Part shown: piece after piece, positions 24,257 to 32,000 of the stretch | Layout of the letters: each line of letters opens with the position of its first letter | How positions within the stretch are numbered: position 1 is the stretch's first letter | NCBI RefSeq assembly: GCF_042643165.1 | Contig: NZ_JBHRSH010000001.1 | Coordinates: 1,550,001 to 1,614,000 of the forward strand | DNA from: Hyphococcus aureus | Lineage (GTDB): Bacteria > Pseudomonadota > Alphaproteobacteria > Caulobacterales > Parvularculaceae | DNA: 64,000 nt | Reading direction: 5' to 3' | The notes under the pieces: model-generated | Told to the model about the DNA's origin: nothing | The model's input: only the letters and a program-made list of their open reading frames with translations | The model's database searches: none | Program-made: the position numbers and the translations under genes

Positions 24257-24452
24257 TCTGTGCCGTTGCGAAACACATGGCGCCTCTTTCCTGCGTCCCT
24301 TTAGGGCGCGCGCACATCCTCCACGCGTGAAACGCGCCTATTAGGCGAGCGAATTAGAAGGGGTTCACGCCTCCGGCATGGTGTTTGCGTCATAGCTGGC
24401 GAGCCGGGACGTGCGATGGGGTGCGTGGCGGGCGTGAGTGGAGTTAAGAATA

Positions 24453-24845
24453 ATGGCGCATCCAATTGACGTGCATGTGGGACGGCGGCTGAGGCAGCGT
24501 CGCCGTCTGCTCGGGCTGACGCAGGAAAAGCTGGCTCAGGCGGTGGATATCCGCTTCCAGCAGATTCAAAAATATGAAAGCGGCTCGAACCGCATTTCCG
24601 CCTCGCGTCTTTGGTCGTTGGCCAAAGCGCTCGATGTTTCGATTACTTATTTCTTCGAAGGCATGAATGGCGCAGAACCGAAACTCGATTTCGATCTGCG
24701 CAGTGAATACGGTTTCGCCGAGACGCCTGCCGAAGGGCTTCTCGACGAAAAGGAAACCATCGATCTGGTGCGCTATTATTATCAGCTTGGGGAAGAGCCG
24801 CGCCGTCGCTTGCTCGACCTGGCGCGCGCCCTTTCCGAGAGCTAG
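24453..24845 (+). CDS. XRE-family helix-turn-helix regulator
   Basis: This 130-residue DNA-binding protein has a Cro/CI-type HTH_3 domain at residues about 8-62: VGRRLRQRRRLLGLTQEKLA, then FQQIQKYESGSNRIS as the recognition helix region. The C-terminal part (EKETIDLVRYYYQL) is a short helix pair common in alphaproteobacterial relatives. The ATG at 24453 is preferred to an upstream in-frame start because it begins the family-typical MAHPIDVHVG. The roughly 195 bases upstream show no gene, only a CGCCTATTAGGCG palindrome. Target genes are unknown; the downstream palindrome could be one. Confidence 0.85.
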   Translation: MAHPIDVHVGRRLRQRRRLLGLTQEKLAQAVDIRFQQIQKYESGSNRISASRLWSLAKALDVSITYFFEGMNGAEPKLDFDLRSEYGFAETPAEGLLDEKETIDLVRYYYQLGEEPRRRLLDLARALSES

Positions 24846-24877
24846 ACAAGCAAACCCTCCGAGAACTTCTTGCTTGC

Positions 24878-24916
24878 ACCATGACGCGGCGATCATCATG
24901 ATCGCCGCGTCATGGT
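24878..24916. repeat. Perfect 39-base palindrome overlapping the hisN start
   Basis: Two 19-base arms, 24878-24896 and 24898-24916, are exact inverse complements around a single central C. The right arm contains the annotated ATG of hisN at 24912 and is followed by TTTTCTC. As RNA it forms a very stable hairpin that either terminates transcription from the XRE gene or hides the hisN start. As DNA it could bind a dimeric regulator. Confidence 0.85.
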
Positions 24917-25733
24917 TTTCTCACCTGAAGAGTTGAAAGAATTTACCGGCTTTGCGTCGCGGCTCGCCGATGCTGCGCGCGCCGAAACCTTGCCGCGGTT
25001 TCGCAAGGGCACGACCATCTTCAACAAGGCTGGTCCCTGGTTCGATCCTGTGACCGACGCCGATCGTGAAGCGGAGCGCGCGTTACGCCGAATGATAGAG
25101 AAGATCTATCCCGGCCACGGCGTGCTTGGTGAAGAATTCGCGGAAACCAAAGCTGAAGGGCCGGATTCTGGAAACTGGCGCTGGGTGCTCGATCCGGTGG
25201 ATGGGACGCGCGCCTTCATGTGCGGAACGACGAGCTGGGCGACGTTGATCGCTTTGGAGCATGACGGCGCGCCAGTGCTCGGCCTCATCGACCAGCCCTT
25301 CACGGATGAGCGGTGGATCGGGGCGAACGGCCAAACATTTTACACCAATGGGGGCGAAACGGCGGCCGCGAAAACAAGCGGTCTCACCGAGATCGCAAAA
25401 GCGCGCTTGTCGACGACCGACCCGCTCGCGACCGGTTATTTCTCCGACGAAGAAGCGAAGGCGTTTGCGCGGGTTGCGAAAGCGGCCCGGGTCGCGCGTT
25501 ACTCCCTCGACGCTTATGCCTACGGCCTGCTCGCCATTGGCGAACTGGACATCGTTATCGAAAGCGGCCTGCAGCGCTATGATTATGCGGCGCTCATTCC
25601 CGTGGTCGAAGGGGCGGGCGGGGTCATCACCAACTGGCGTGGTGAAGCGCCGGGGGACGATGAAAAAGGCGAATTGATTGCCGCCGCATCGCCGGAACTT
25701 CACCGGGCGGCGCTTGAATTGCTGGCCGGGTAG
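24912..25733 (+). CDS. hisN: Histidinol-phosphatase, inositol-monophosphatase fold
   Basis: This 273-residue Mg-dependent phosphatase has the metal-binding motifs GEEFAE and LDPVDGTRAF and a late ALIPVVEGAGG. The TRAF and TSWATLIAL pattern is that of HisN rather than SuhB; a SuhB-like protein is encoded separately at about 32 kb. HisN performs the penultimate step of histidine synthesis. The ATG at 24912 lies inside a perfect palindrome and has no ribosome binding site. TTG 24933, with CTGAAGAG before it, is a credible alternative start that leaves the fold intact. Confidence 0.85.
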   Translation: MVFSPEELKEFTGFASRLADAARAETLPRFRKGTTIFNKAGPWFDPVTDADREAERALRRMIEKIYPGHGVLGEEFAETKAEGPDSGNWRWVLDPVDGTRAFMCGTTSWATLIALEHDGAPVLGLIDQPFTDERWIGANGQTFYTNGGETAAAKTSGLTEIAKARLSTTDPLATGYFSDEEAKAFARVAKAARVARYSLDAYAYGLLAIGELDIVIESGLQRYDYAALIPVVEGAGGVITNWRGEAPGDDEKGELIAAASPELHRAALELLAG

Positions 25734-25797
25734 CGCCGTTACAAATCTGACATTTGCGCGCTGTAGAATTCCTTAGCGGCGGACTGGCGGAGGCGTG

Positions 25798-26226
25798 ATG
25801 AAAAAGCTCCTTTTATATCTTTCCTTGTTGGCGGCGACAGCGCTCTCAGGATGCGATCTGCGACCCACCTCAAGTTATGGCTTCCGGCTGCCTGACGGCG
25901 ATGCAGATGCAGGTCGCGAAGTCTTTGTCGAGAAGATGTGTTCGAGCTGCCATGTCATTGAAGGCAAGGAGAGCTTGCGTGAAGGCGTGGAAATTGAAAA
26001 CACCGTGCCCATTGGCGGCATGACAACGAATGTGGACACCTATGGTCAACTAGTGACCTCGGTCATCAATCCTTCGCACCGGATCGCCCGCGCCTATCGC
26101 TCCGACGCCTATTCGGAAGATGGGGTTTCGAAAATGCGCAATTATAATGACGAATTGACCGTCAGCGAACTTATCGACCTGGTCGCTTTTCTTCAGGCGC
26201 AATATACTGAATTTCCGGATTACTGA
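25798..26226 (+). CDS. Monoheme cytochrome c lipoprotein
   Basis: This 142-residue protein has a lipobox (LSGC) and one heme c site, CSSCH, at about residue 49-53. The rest is a compact cytochrome c domain. MRNYNDELTVSELIDL holds a plausible methionine axial ligand and the conserved C-terminal helix. A long insertion (IENTVPIGGMTTN) after the heme site resembles SoxX-like or other class I cytochromes that act with periplasmic dehydrogenases. No partner enzyme is adjacent. The start at 25798 follows a GTG at 25795 and has GGCGGAGG upstream. Confidence 0.85.
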   Translation: MKKLLLYLSLLAATALSGCDLRPTSSYGFRLPDGDADAGREVFVEKMCSSCHVIEGKESLREGVEIENTVPIGGMTTNVDTYGQLVTSVINPSHRIARAYRSDAYSEDGVSKMRNYNDELTVSELIDLVAFLQAQYTEFPDY

Positions 26227-26235
26227 CGAGGTGAG

Positions 26236-27168
26236 TCAGCTGGAAAACACCGGCGCGGTAAAATCATCAAACGCCTTGAAGTAAAGCGCGCGAATGGAAT
26301 CGCGCTCCATCATGATTTCGTGAAGCGCCCCGGGAATGATCTCAAGGGAGATCATGTCGCTCGCATCTGCGATGATCTTGTGGTCGGCGCCGTCTATTTG
26401 CTGTTCGGCGCCGGCGGAGATAATCAGCACGGGGGTTTTAATTCCGGCGAGACCGCCGGGCGCATGCAGCGCGGCGCTTTCTTTCATCGCCGCATTGACC
26501 CAGCCATAGGTGGGCGTCGTAGAGGCCGCTTCCGGCGCGGCGAGTTTCAAATCCCGAAATCTTGCATGACGCGTCTTGTCGCTGGTGAAGATATTGTCTT
26601 CGAAAATTTCTGAATGATCTTTTGAGCGCGCGGTTTCGGTGCAGGCGAATCCGAGGGTGCATGCTGTCGCGGCGGCGAATGACATGACCTTGTTCTGCGC
26701 ATCGGGAAAGAGCCGGGTCATGGGCGCGCACAATATGGCGCGCGAAAAGCCTTCGTAACCATCGGCAAGAAGCATCAACCCCGGCAGACCACCCATGGAG
26801 TGAGTCATGAGAATATAAGGCCCGCCGAACCTTGGCTTCACATGGCGGTCTGTGAAATCGCGGAGATCATTTTTCAGGGTCTGAAAATAGCCGTTCCATT
26901 TCGCGGCGCGGGCGCTGTCCCGGTCGGACAGGCCCTGGCCGCGCCAGTCCATCATGGCGACATTGAGCCCGCGCGCATTCAGATCTCGCACGGTCTCAAA
27001 ATATTTTTCGATGAATTCCGACCAGCCGGTGACTAGCACGACGGTGCCGCGCGGGGTTTTTGCCGGAAAGAAAGCCGCGCGCAGTTTCGCGCCATCGCTT
27101 GCGGTGATCTCTTCAACACTGGCGCCTTCCGGCGCCGGATTATCCGCGATGTCGATGAAATGCGTCAC
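26236..27168 (-). CDS. Alpha/beta hydrolase (monoacylglycerol lipase / lysophospholipase-like)
   Basis: This 310-residue cytosolic serine hydrolase has its nucleophile elbow in LMTHSMGGLPG (THSMG in place of GHSMG). The MMDWRGQGLSDRD oxyanion region is typical of the PldB / MGL group. A late HEIMMERD holds the catalytic His, and an Asp lies before it in IDGADHKI. The start overlaps the SCP2-like gene stop by four bases, so it is the third gene of a coupled minus-strand operon. The companions (lipoprotein methyltransferase and sterol-carrier fold) suggest lipid handling, but the substrate is unknown. Confidence 0.88.
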   Translation of the reverse strand: MTHFIDIADNPAPEGASVEEITASDGAKLRAAFFPAKTPRGTVVLVTGWSEFIEKYFETVRDLNARGLNVAMMDWRGQGLSDRDSARAAKWNGYFQTLKNDLRDFTDRHVKPRFGGPYILMTHSMGGLPGLMLLADGYEGFSRAILCAPMTRLFPDAQNKVMSFAAATACTLGFACTETARSKDHSEIFEDNIFTSDKTRHARFRDLKLAAPEAASTTPTYGWVNAAMKESAALHAPGGLAGIKTPVLIISAGAEQQIDGADHKIIADASDMISLEIIPGALHEIMMERDSIRALYFKAFDDFTAPVFSS

Positions 27169-27482
27169 CGGCCTTCCTCCAGTTTGAGGCGCGCCATGAC
27201 GCTCATATCGCCGGCGACGGCGATGCGCCCGGCGACATAGGCGCTTTCAAGGGAGCGAGCGCTAGCCATGGCGCGGGTCAACGCTTCGCGGCGGCCTCGC
27301 CAAAGGCAGCTCGCTTCAACGCCTTTAGGAGCTTTGGCGGAGACTGCCGGCGGTGTCTTGCGGCCATCGACCCATAATGGCGCGCCGTCTTCAGGCGCCA
27401 GTTTGATGACGGCGCCAAAAGACGCGGCGAACGCCTTCGCCGCCGCTGCGCTGAGCGCGTCCTGTTCGCCCGCTTTCGTCAT
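27165..27482 (-). CDS. SCP2 sterol-carrier-fold protein
   Basis: This 105-residue protein consists of one SCP2-like domain. It has a strand with PLWVDGRKTPPAV, a central ASCLWRGRREALTRAM, and the family-typical ending AYVAGRIAVAGDMSVMARL (the G-x-I-x-x-x-G-D motif before the last helix). SCP2 folds bind lipids or fatty acyl-CoA. The start shares a base with the stop of the upstream methyltransferase gene (TAATG) and its end overlaps the downstream hydrolase start by four bases. All three genes are therefore translationally coupled. Confidence 0.7.
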   Translation of the reverse strand: MTKAGEQDALSAAAAKAFAASFGAVIKLAPEDGAPLWVDGRKTPPAVSAKAPKGVEASCLWRGRREALTRAMASARSLESAYVAGRIAVAGDMSVMARLKLEEGR

Positions 27483-28381
27483 TATTCCAAAAGCGCGCCG
27501 TCGGCCGCAATCGGTTTGCGGAACTTCAGAGTCATGCGGTCGCTCTCGCCGATGGAATCATAATGGGCGCGGTCGAAATTCGGATCGTCCTCGCCATTAA
27601 TCTGGGCTGAGCGGCGCACCGGCGGCAGTGTCCAGACGCCGAAGGGGTGATCTTTCGTATCGGCCGGGTTGGCGTTGATCTCCGATGCGGCCTCGAACTC
27701 GAAGCCTACGGCTTCGGCCAGCGCCTTTACATCATCCGTATACACATAACCCTTGGAGCCGTCATGGGGGAGGTCGGCGCCGTCGGCGCGGTGCTCGACC
27801 ACGCCGAGAACGCCGCCCGGTTTCAGGGCGCGATAAAATTCCTCGAACGTCGCTTCTTGATTGCCGCGGCCCATGAAGCTGTGAATGTTGCGGAAGGTGA
27901 CGACCATGTCGGCGGCGCCTTCAGGGGCGATGTGATGGCCGTCGCCAAGCGTGGTCATTTCAACATCGCCATAAATGTCGGGGGCTTCCACATAAGTCTT
28001 GCGGTATGTGTCGAGCGAGGCGCGGGCGCGCTCGCTTGCGCCTTCCGCCGGAAAGCTCGCCGCATAGAACTTGCCGCCGCCGGTCTTCACATAAGGCGCG
28101 ATGACTTGTGTGTACCAGCCGCCGCCGGGATAGACCTCAACGACGGTCATATCGGGGGTCAGTCCAAAGAACAGGAGCGTTTCTTTGGGGTGGCGTTGCT
28201 CATCGCGAGCGCGTTCCTCATCGCTGCGGTGCTCGCCCGCGAGAACGGCGTCCAGCCGGGAGGCGTTATCTAGGGGCGCAGCCTCTTGCTCAGGCGCCGC
28301 GGTTTCGCCGCCGCCACATGCGGCGAGCGAGAGGCTCATTGCGGCGGCGAACCCGGCATAAAGGGCTGATTTCAAAGTCAT
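27482..28381 (-). CDS. Exported class I SAM-dependent methyltransferase-like lipoprotein
   Basis: This 299-residue protein starts at 28381, giving a signal peptide with lipobox LAACGGG. The mature part is a Rossmann methyltransferase: VVEVYPGGGWYTQV as motif I, then an LGDGHH acidic region, VVTFRNIHSFMG and a late LKPGGVLGVVEH. Exported methyltransferases are odd because SAM is cytosolic, yet this family is widespread in alphaproteobacteria and myxobacteria. It heads the operon with the SCP2 and hydrolase genes. The upstream in-frame extension to 28537 is rejected because it would run through the hsp20 promoter. Confidence 0.8.
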   Translation of the reverse strand: MTLKSALYAGFAAAMSLSLAACGGGETAAPEQEAAPLDNASRLDAVLAGEHRSDEERARDEQRHPKETLLFFGLTPDMTVVEVYPGGGWYTQVIAPYVKTGGGKFYAASFPAEGASERARASLDTYRKTYVEAPDIYGDVEMTTLGDGHHIAPEGAADMVVTFRNIHSFMGRGNQEATFEEFYRALKPGGVLGVVEHRADGADLPHDGSKGYVYTDDVKALAEAVGFEFEAASEINANPADTKDHPFGVWTLPPVRRSAQINGEDDPNFDRAHYDSIGESDRMTLKFRKPIAADGALLE

Positions 28382-28448
28382 GTTTCGTTCCCATCCAACT
28401 GTGGCGGGCTGTTTACCACGGTTTTTCGCCAGTCCGAAACAGGGGCCT

Positions 28449-28476
28449 CTTGAACTCATACTTTCAGCGCCTATTT
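28449..28476 (+). promoter_or_regulatory. Heat-shock (sigma-32) promoter of hsp20
   Basis: CTTGAA at 28449-28454 and CCTATTT at 28470-28476 match the alphaproteobacterial RpoH consensus (CTTG, 16-18 bases, CYTATNT). It lies about 110 bases upstream of the hsp20 ATG, leaving room for a long leader. Nothing matching the EcfG general-stress consensus is seen in the same gap. Confidence 0.65.
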
Positions 28477-28498
28477 CGGTTTGGACGGAGGCCATACC

Positions 28499-28571
28499 GG
28501 CTCCGTTCGCGTTCGTTCCGGCCTGATGGCGGAGCAAAGGACGCGCGCAACCCTCGCTTGAACCAAGGAGG
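28499..28571 (+). promoter_or_regulatory. ROSE-like RNA thermometer in the hsp20 leader
   Basis: The final hairpin pairs CCTCGCTTG (28552-28560) with CAAGGAGG (28564-28571) over an AAC loop, leaving one bulged G. The 3' arm is the ribosome binding site AAGGAGG, 10 bases before the ATG. A bulged G in a U-C-G-C-U motif opposite the ribosome binding site is the hallmark of ROSE thermometers of alphaproteobacterial small heat-shock genes. Upstream, GCTCCG (28500-28505) and CGGAGC (28530-28535) form another stem. Melting on heating would expose the ribosome binding site. Confidence 0.6.
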
Positions 28572-28581
28572 AACCAAGCAC

Positions 28582-29043
28582 ATGCGTACTTTTGACTTAA
28601 CCCCCCTTTATCGCTCGACGGTCGGTTTTGACCGCGTCTTTGACCTGCTCGACACCGTTGGCAAGGCTGAGACCGGCGGCTATCCGCCTTACAATATCGA
28701 GCGGCTCGACGAAGACGACTACCGGGTCACACTCGCGGTCGCAGGCTTTTCCGAAGACGAGCTTGATGTTGAGCTTCATGAAAACACATTGACGGTCACA
28801 GGCTCGCGCGGCGAGGCTGATGAAGGCCGCACTTTCCTCTATCAGGGCATCGCCGGACGTTCTTTCCAGCGCCGTTTCCAGCTCGCCGAGCATGTGAAAG
28901 TGGCGGGCGCATCCCTGGTGAACGGGCTTTTGAACATTGAGCTTCAGCGGGAAATCCCTGAATCTGCGAAACCGCGCAAGATTTCGATCTCCGGCGAAAA
29001 AGCCGGCAATGTCAAAATCCTCAAGGATGCTGACGCAGCCTAA
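28582..29043 (+). CDS. Hsp20 / alpha-crystallin small heat-shock protein
   Basis: This 153-residue chaperone of the IbpA type holds unfolding proteins in the cytosol. The short N-terminal arm (MRTFDLTPLYRSTVGFDRVF) is typical of IbpA-like proteins. The alpha-crystallin domain runs from about residue 38 to 128 and includes YRVTLAVAGF, LTVTGSRG and the LVNGLLNIEL strand. A C-terminal I-x-I-type anchor (KISISGE) follows. ATG 28582 has AAGGAGG at proper distance; the longer frame 5' crosses the promoter. Regulation is by the predicted sigma-32 promoter and leader thermometer. An intrinsic terminator follows. Confidence 0.95.
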   Translation: MRTFDLTPLYRSTVGFDRVFDLLDTVGKAETGGYPPYNIERLDEDDYRVTLAVAGFSEDELDVELHENTLTVTGSRGEADEGRTFLYQGIAGRSFQRRFQLAEHVKVAGASLVNGLLNIELQREIPESAKPRKISISGEKAGNVKILKDADAA

Positions 29044-29092
29044 GGGAGGCTTATCCCTTAAATTCCCTCTCTAATTGAAATCCGAGATACTC

Positions 29093-29123
29093 GGGCGCGG
29101 GATTTCCTCCCGCGCCCTTTTTT
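29093..29123 (+). terminator. Intrinsic terminator after hsp20
   Basis: GGGCGCGGGA (29093-29102), loop TTTCC, TCCCGCGCCC (29108-29117), then TTTTTT. The 10-bp perfect stem with T-run lies 50 bases after the hsp20 stop. A smaller hairpin at 29042-29060 (AAGGGA/TCCCTT) precedes it. Confidence 0.9.
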
Positions 29124-29176
29124 ATTCAGGTCCGGCGCGATACGATGACCGGGTACAGCGGGAAGGGATGAGGTCC

Positions 29177-29428
29177 ATGGGTGTGGTGAAAATTGTGGCG
29201 GCCGGGCTGGCGTTTGCGGCGCTTGCCGCCTGCGCAACCGATCAGGGCCCGACTTACGGAGATCAGTCGATCTCGATCCCCTATGATCCGTATGATTTCG
29301 ATCCTGACGATCTTCAGGCGGAGGCTGACGCCCACTGCCGCGCCTATAATCTCCGGGCCGTCTTTGACGGCGAGACCGCGAACCCTCACGAAGTGCGCTG
29401 GCGCTACCGCCATTATCGCTGCGTCTGA
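29177..29428 (+). CDS. Small lipoprotein of unknown function
   Basis: This 83-residue precursor starts at ATG 29177 (alternative 29168, where the ribosome binding site would be too close). It has a lipobox LAACA near residue 20. The mature part of about 64 residues is rich in Asp and Tyr at first (PYDPYDFDPDDL). It then has an HCRAYNLRAVF segment and ends in RYRHYRCV, so two cysteines could pair. Similar short cysteine-containing lipoproteins are common in alphaproteobacteria without known role. Confidence 0.7.
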   Translation: MGVVKIVAAGLAFAALAACATDQGPTYGDQSISIPYDPYDFDPDDLQAEADAHCRAYNLRAVFDGETANPHEVRWRYRHYRCV

Positions 29429-29557
29429 CGGTGTCTGAATTCCGCTTCACATTTTTTGCGGCGCCGTTCCGGCCCTAGAGGATCAAGCTGACTTCCTATC
29501 TGGACATGTCGCCCGCGCGCGCTTGCGCTAATCAGGCGTTGCAGAAAGAGGAACGGC

Positions 29558-30400
29558 ATGGCGGTCACAAACTTTGAAGGGCGAACGGCGTTCATTACCG
29601 GCGGCGCAAGCGGCATTGGCCTCGGGATCGCCAAGGCGTTGAGCGCATGCGGCGCGCGCATCGTCATCGCCGATCTGCGTCCTGACCATATTGAAAAAGC
29701 GCTGGCAGGATTTGCCGGCGGCGCCCAGTCCAACAGCGTCACCGCAATCGAGGTCGATGTCACAAACCGCGAAACCTACGCCGAAGCGGCGCAGAAAATG
29801 CAATCGGATTTCGGCGGCGTCGATATTCTCATTAACAATGCCGGCGTTGGTGTTGAGGGGCCAATCCTTGACGCGCGCTACGCCGACTGGGATTTCGGGC
29901 TTGGCGTCAATCTCGGCGGCGTTGTCAACGGGCTACAATGCTTCCTGCCGCAAATGATCGCGCATGGCCGCGGCGGCCATGTGGTCAACACCGCGTCGCT
30001 CGCAGCCGCAGTGATGATGCCGGAACAATTCGTCATCTATTCGGCGGGCAAGGCGGCGGTGTTGAATCTCTCGGAAAATATGCGCGAGGTGCTGGCCGGA
30101 AAGAATATTGGCATGAGCGTTCTCCTGCCCGCTTTTACGAAATCCAACATTCATGAAGCGGCGCAAAACCGGCCTGCCCATCTACGCGATGACAGCGGCT
30201 TCGCTGCGTCGGAAAAAGCGCTGTCGGAACGCGAAATCGGCGAAGAGTGGATGGAGCCTGACGAGGTGGGCGAGATGGTTGCTAAAGGCATCCTCAACAA
30301 CGATCTCTATATCATCACCCATGGTCAGTTCAAAAACCGGATGCGCGAGCGCGCCGAAGCGATGCTCGCCGCAACACCGGATTCGGATTTTCAGTTTTGA
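29558..30400 (+). CDS. Short-chain dehydrogenase/reductase (SDR)
   Basis: This 280-residue classical SDR has the NAD(P) motif TGGASGIGLGIA, NNAG at about residue 92, a catalytic Ser in NTASLAAAV, and YSAGK as the Tyr/Lys pair. An acidic residue after the second strand (IADLRP) suggests NAD preference. The long C-terminal segment after about 200 is typical of SDRs acting on xenobiotics or fatty alcohols in alphaproteobacteria. A GST gene follows 42 bases downstream on the same strand, so the two are probably co-transcribed. AAAGAGGAA precedes the ATG. Confidence 0.87.
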   Translation: MAVTNFEGRTAFITGGASGIGLGIAKALSACGARIVIADLRPDHIEKALAGFAGGAQSNSVTAIEVDVTNRETYAEAAQKMQSDFGGVDILINNAGVGVEGPILDARYADWDFGLGVNLGGVVNGLQCFLPQMIAHGRGGHVVNTASLAAAVMMPEQFVIYSAGKAAVLNLSENMREVLAGKNIGMSVLLPAFTKSNIHEAAQNRPAHLRDDSGFAASEKALSEREIGEEWMEPDEVGEMVAKGILNNDLYIITHGQFKNRMRERAEAMLAATPDSDFQF

Positions 30401-30442
30401 CGCGCGAATGGTTTCGGGCGCGCGCAGTAAAGGGAGGCTTCA

Positions 30443-31282
30443 ATGGCTAAAGACAACAAGATCACAATTTACGATCTCGCGCTTTCGACCGGGGCGACGA
30501 TCAGTCCTTTTGTCTGGGCGACAAAATATGCGCTCGCCCATAAGGGCTTTGAGATGGACATTGTGCCGGGCGGTTTCACCGGCATTCTGGAGCGCACGGG
30601 CGGCAAGTCCGAGCGCCTTCCGGCGATTGTCGATGACGGCAAATGGGTGCTCGATAGCTGGGGCATCGTTGAATATCTCGATGAGACTTATCCTGACCGT
30701 CCTGCGCTGATCCCGCATCCGGGCATCGCGGTTTTGACTCGCGCCCTCGACACCTGGTTCTGGGGCGCTGCGGTGGGCCCATGGATGCGTTGTTACTGCA
30801 AGGATTATCGCGATCTCTCCGTGCCGGAGGATCATGAATATGTGACGTCCACACGAGAAAACATGCTCGGGTCAACGCTGGAAGATATGCAGGCCGGCCG
30901 CGAAGATCGCCTGCCTGGGATATCACTGGCGCTCGAACCCTTGCGCAAGGCGCTCTATGAAGCGAAATGGCTCGGCGGAGAGGAGCCGAATTATGCGGAC
31001 TACCGTATTCTCGGCGGCTTTCTCTTCACCGCCTCTGTCGCGAAGATTCCTGCGCTCGCCGATGACGATCCGCTGCGCGACTGGGTCGATCGCTGCTTCG
31101 ATCTTTTTGGCGGCCTTGGCCGGCATCCGGGCCTGTTCCCGCTCTTCGGTCTCGAACAGCGCGAAGGCGATCCGGATCCGTGGATGAAAGGCGGTCCCTG
31201 GGGCGGACAGGCGAAGCGCAATACGGGCCCTGAATCGACGCGCGCCGAAACCGAAGCAATTACCAAATCGAAAGCTGGCTGA
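30443..31282 (+). CDS. Glutathione S-transferase, LigE/beta-etherase-like
   Basis: This 279-residue protein has an N-terminal thioredoxin-like GST domain with a LSTGATISPFVWATKYAL segment. The TISPFVW pattern and HKGFEMDIVPGGFT are the signature of the LigE/LigP branch, which includes lignin beta-aryl-ether cleaving enzymes. LPAIVDDGKWVLDSWGI holds the cis-Pro and the glutathione-binding Asp-Ser. A long helical C-terminal domain follows. Most relatives have no known substrate, so etherase activity is not claimed. An AGGGAGG site precedes the ATG and the gene is 42 bases after an SDR gene. Confidence 0.83.
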   Translation: MAKDNKITIYDLALSTGATISPFVWATKYALAHKGFEMDIVPGGFTGILERTGGKSERLPAIVDDGKWVLDSWGIVEYLDETYPDRPALIPHPGIAVLTRALDTWFWGAAVGPWMRCYCKDYRDLSVPEDHEYVTSTRENMLGSTLEDMQAGREDRLPGISLALEPLRKALYEAKWLGGEEPNYADYRILGGFLFTASVAKIPALADDDPLRDWVDRCFDLFGGLGRHPGLFPLFGLEQREGDPDPWMKGGPWGGQAKRNTGPESTRAETEAITKSKAG

Positions 31283-31302
31283 AACTACCCATTGGTAGCC
31301 TG

Positions 31303-31335
31303 CCGCCAGGCCTCGCATCAGGCGAGGCTTGGCGG
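31303..31335. terminator. Strong hairpin between convergent genes
   Basis: CCGCCAGGCCTCGC (31303-31316), loop ATCAG, GCGAGGCTTGGCGG (31322-31335): 14 pairs with one G-T wobble. It overlaps the last codons of the minus-strand phosphatase. The T-run is poor (TTCTTGT on +). It is likely a shared terminator or transcript-end stabiliser. Confidence 0.5.
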
Positions 31336-31959
31336 TTCTTGTCCGCCAAAGAGATCTGTCGGACCGGTGTCCGCATCATGGCGTTCACCGCACCACCCGG
31401 ACGTTTGCTGATAAAGGCAAAAGAAAGTGTCATTCGCTGTCTCAAGACCTAGGGCGTATTCGGGCGATAGCTCGAGCAGATGCGCGATCATCGCGCGAGT
31501 GATGAAGCCATGGCTGACAATCGCGATCCGTGAGTCTTTTGTCGCCAAAACATCGTTCAAAAAAGCGCCGCCGCGTTCTTTTAAATCATCAAAATTTTCT
31601 GCGTTCGGGGGGCGATAGCGCCACATATCCTGACGCCATGCCGCCCATTCTTCAGGCCAGCGCGTGACAATGTCTGCGTAAAGATTGCCGGACCAGTCGC
31701 CGGCGCGCCATTCTTTCAGTCGGTCATCGAATGTGGATGGACGCCCTGTTAAATCGCAAAGAGGTTTCACCGACGCGCGGGTGCGCCGAAGGGGGGAGGC
31801 GTAGATTGCGTCAACGCCAAGTTCTGCGACGGCGATGGCTGTCCGTTCCGCTTGCTCGCGGCCCAACTCTGTCAGGTCCGATTCCCATTGCCCCTGCATG
31901 CGCCGTTCGGCGTTCCATTCGGTCTGGCCGTGGCGAATAAAATAAAGAGTGCGGGTCAT
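31318..31959 (-). CDS. Histidine phosphatase (phosphoglycerate mutase-like) family protein
   Basis: This 213-residue protein has the phosphohistidine motif FIRHGQTEWN at the N-terminus, the second Arg in SPLRRTRAS, and the distal catalytic His in IAIVSHGFITR. The pattern is that of cofactor-independent-looking broad phosphatases (PhoE, CobC or GpmB-like), not of the glycolytic mutase. The substrate is unknown. It is followed on the same strand by nothing; upstream, 41 bases away, lies the SuhB-like phosphatase gene. Confidence 0.88.
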   Translation of the reverse strand: MTRTLYFIRHGQTEWNAERRMQGQWESDLTELGREQAERTAIAVAELGVDAIYASPLRRTRASVKPLCDLTGRPSTFDDRLKEWRAGDWSGNLYADIVTRWPEEWAAWRQDMWRYRPPNAENFDDLKERGGAFLNDVLATKDSRIAIVSHGFITRAMIAHLLELSPEYALGLETANDTFFCLYQQTSGWCGERHDADTGPTDLFGGQEPPSLA

Positions 31960-32000
31960 GGTTTTTCGGCGCCTTGTGCAATGGTCCGGGCGCCCTGGCG

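Noticed and set aside
28382..28581. EcfG general-stress promoter for hsp20
   Set aside because: No GGAAC-16/17-GTT pattern was found; the sigma-32 pattern fits instead.
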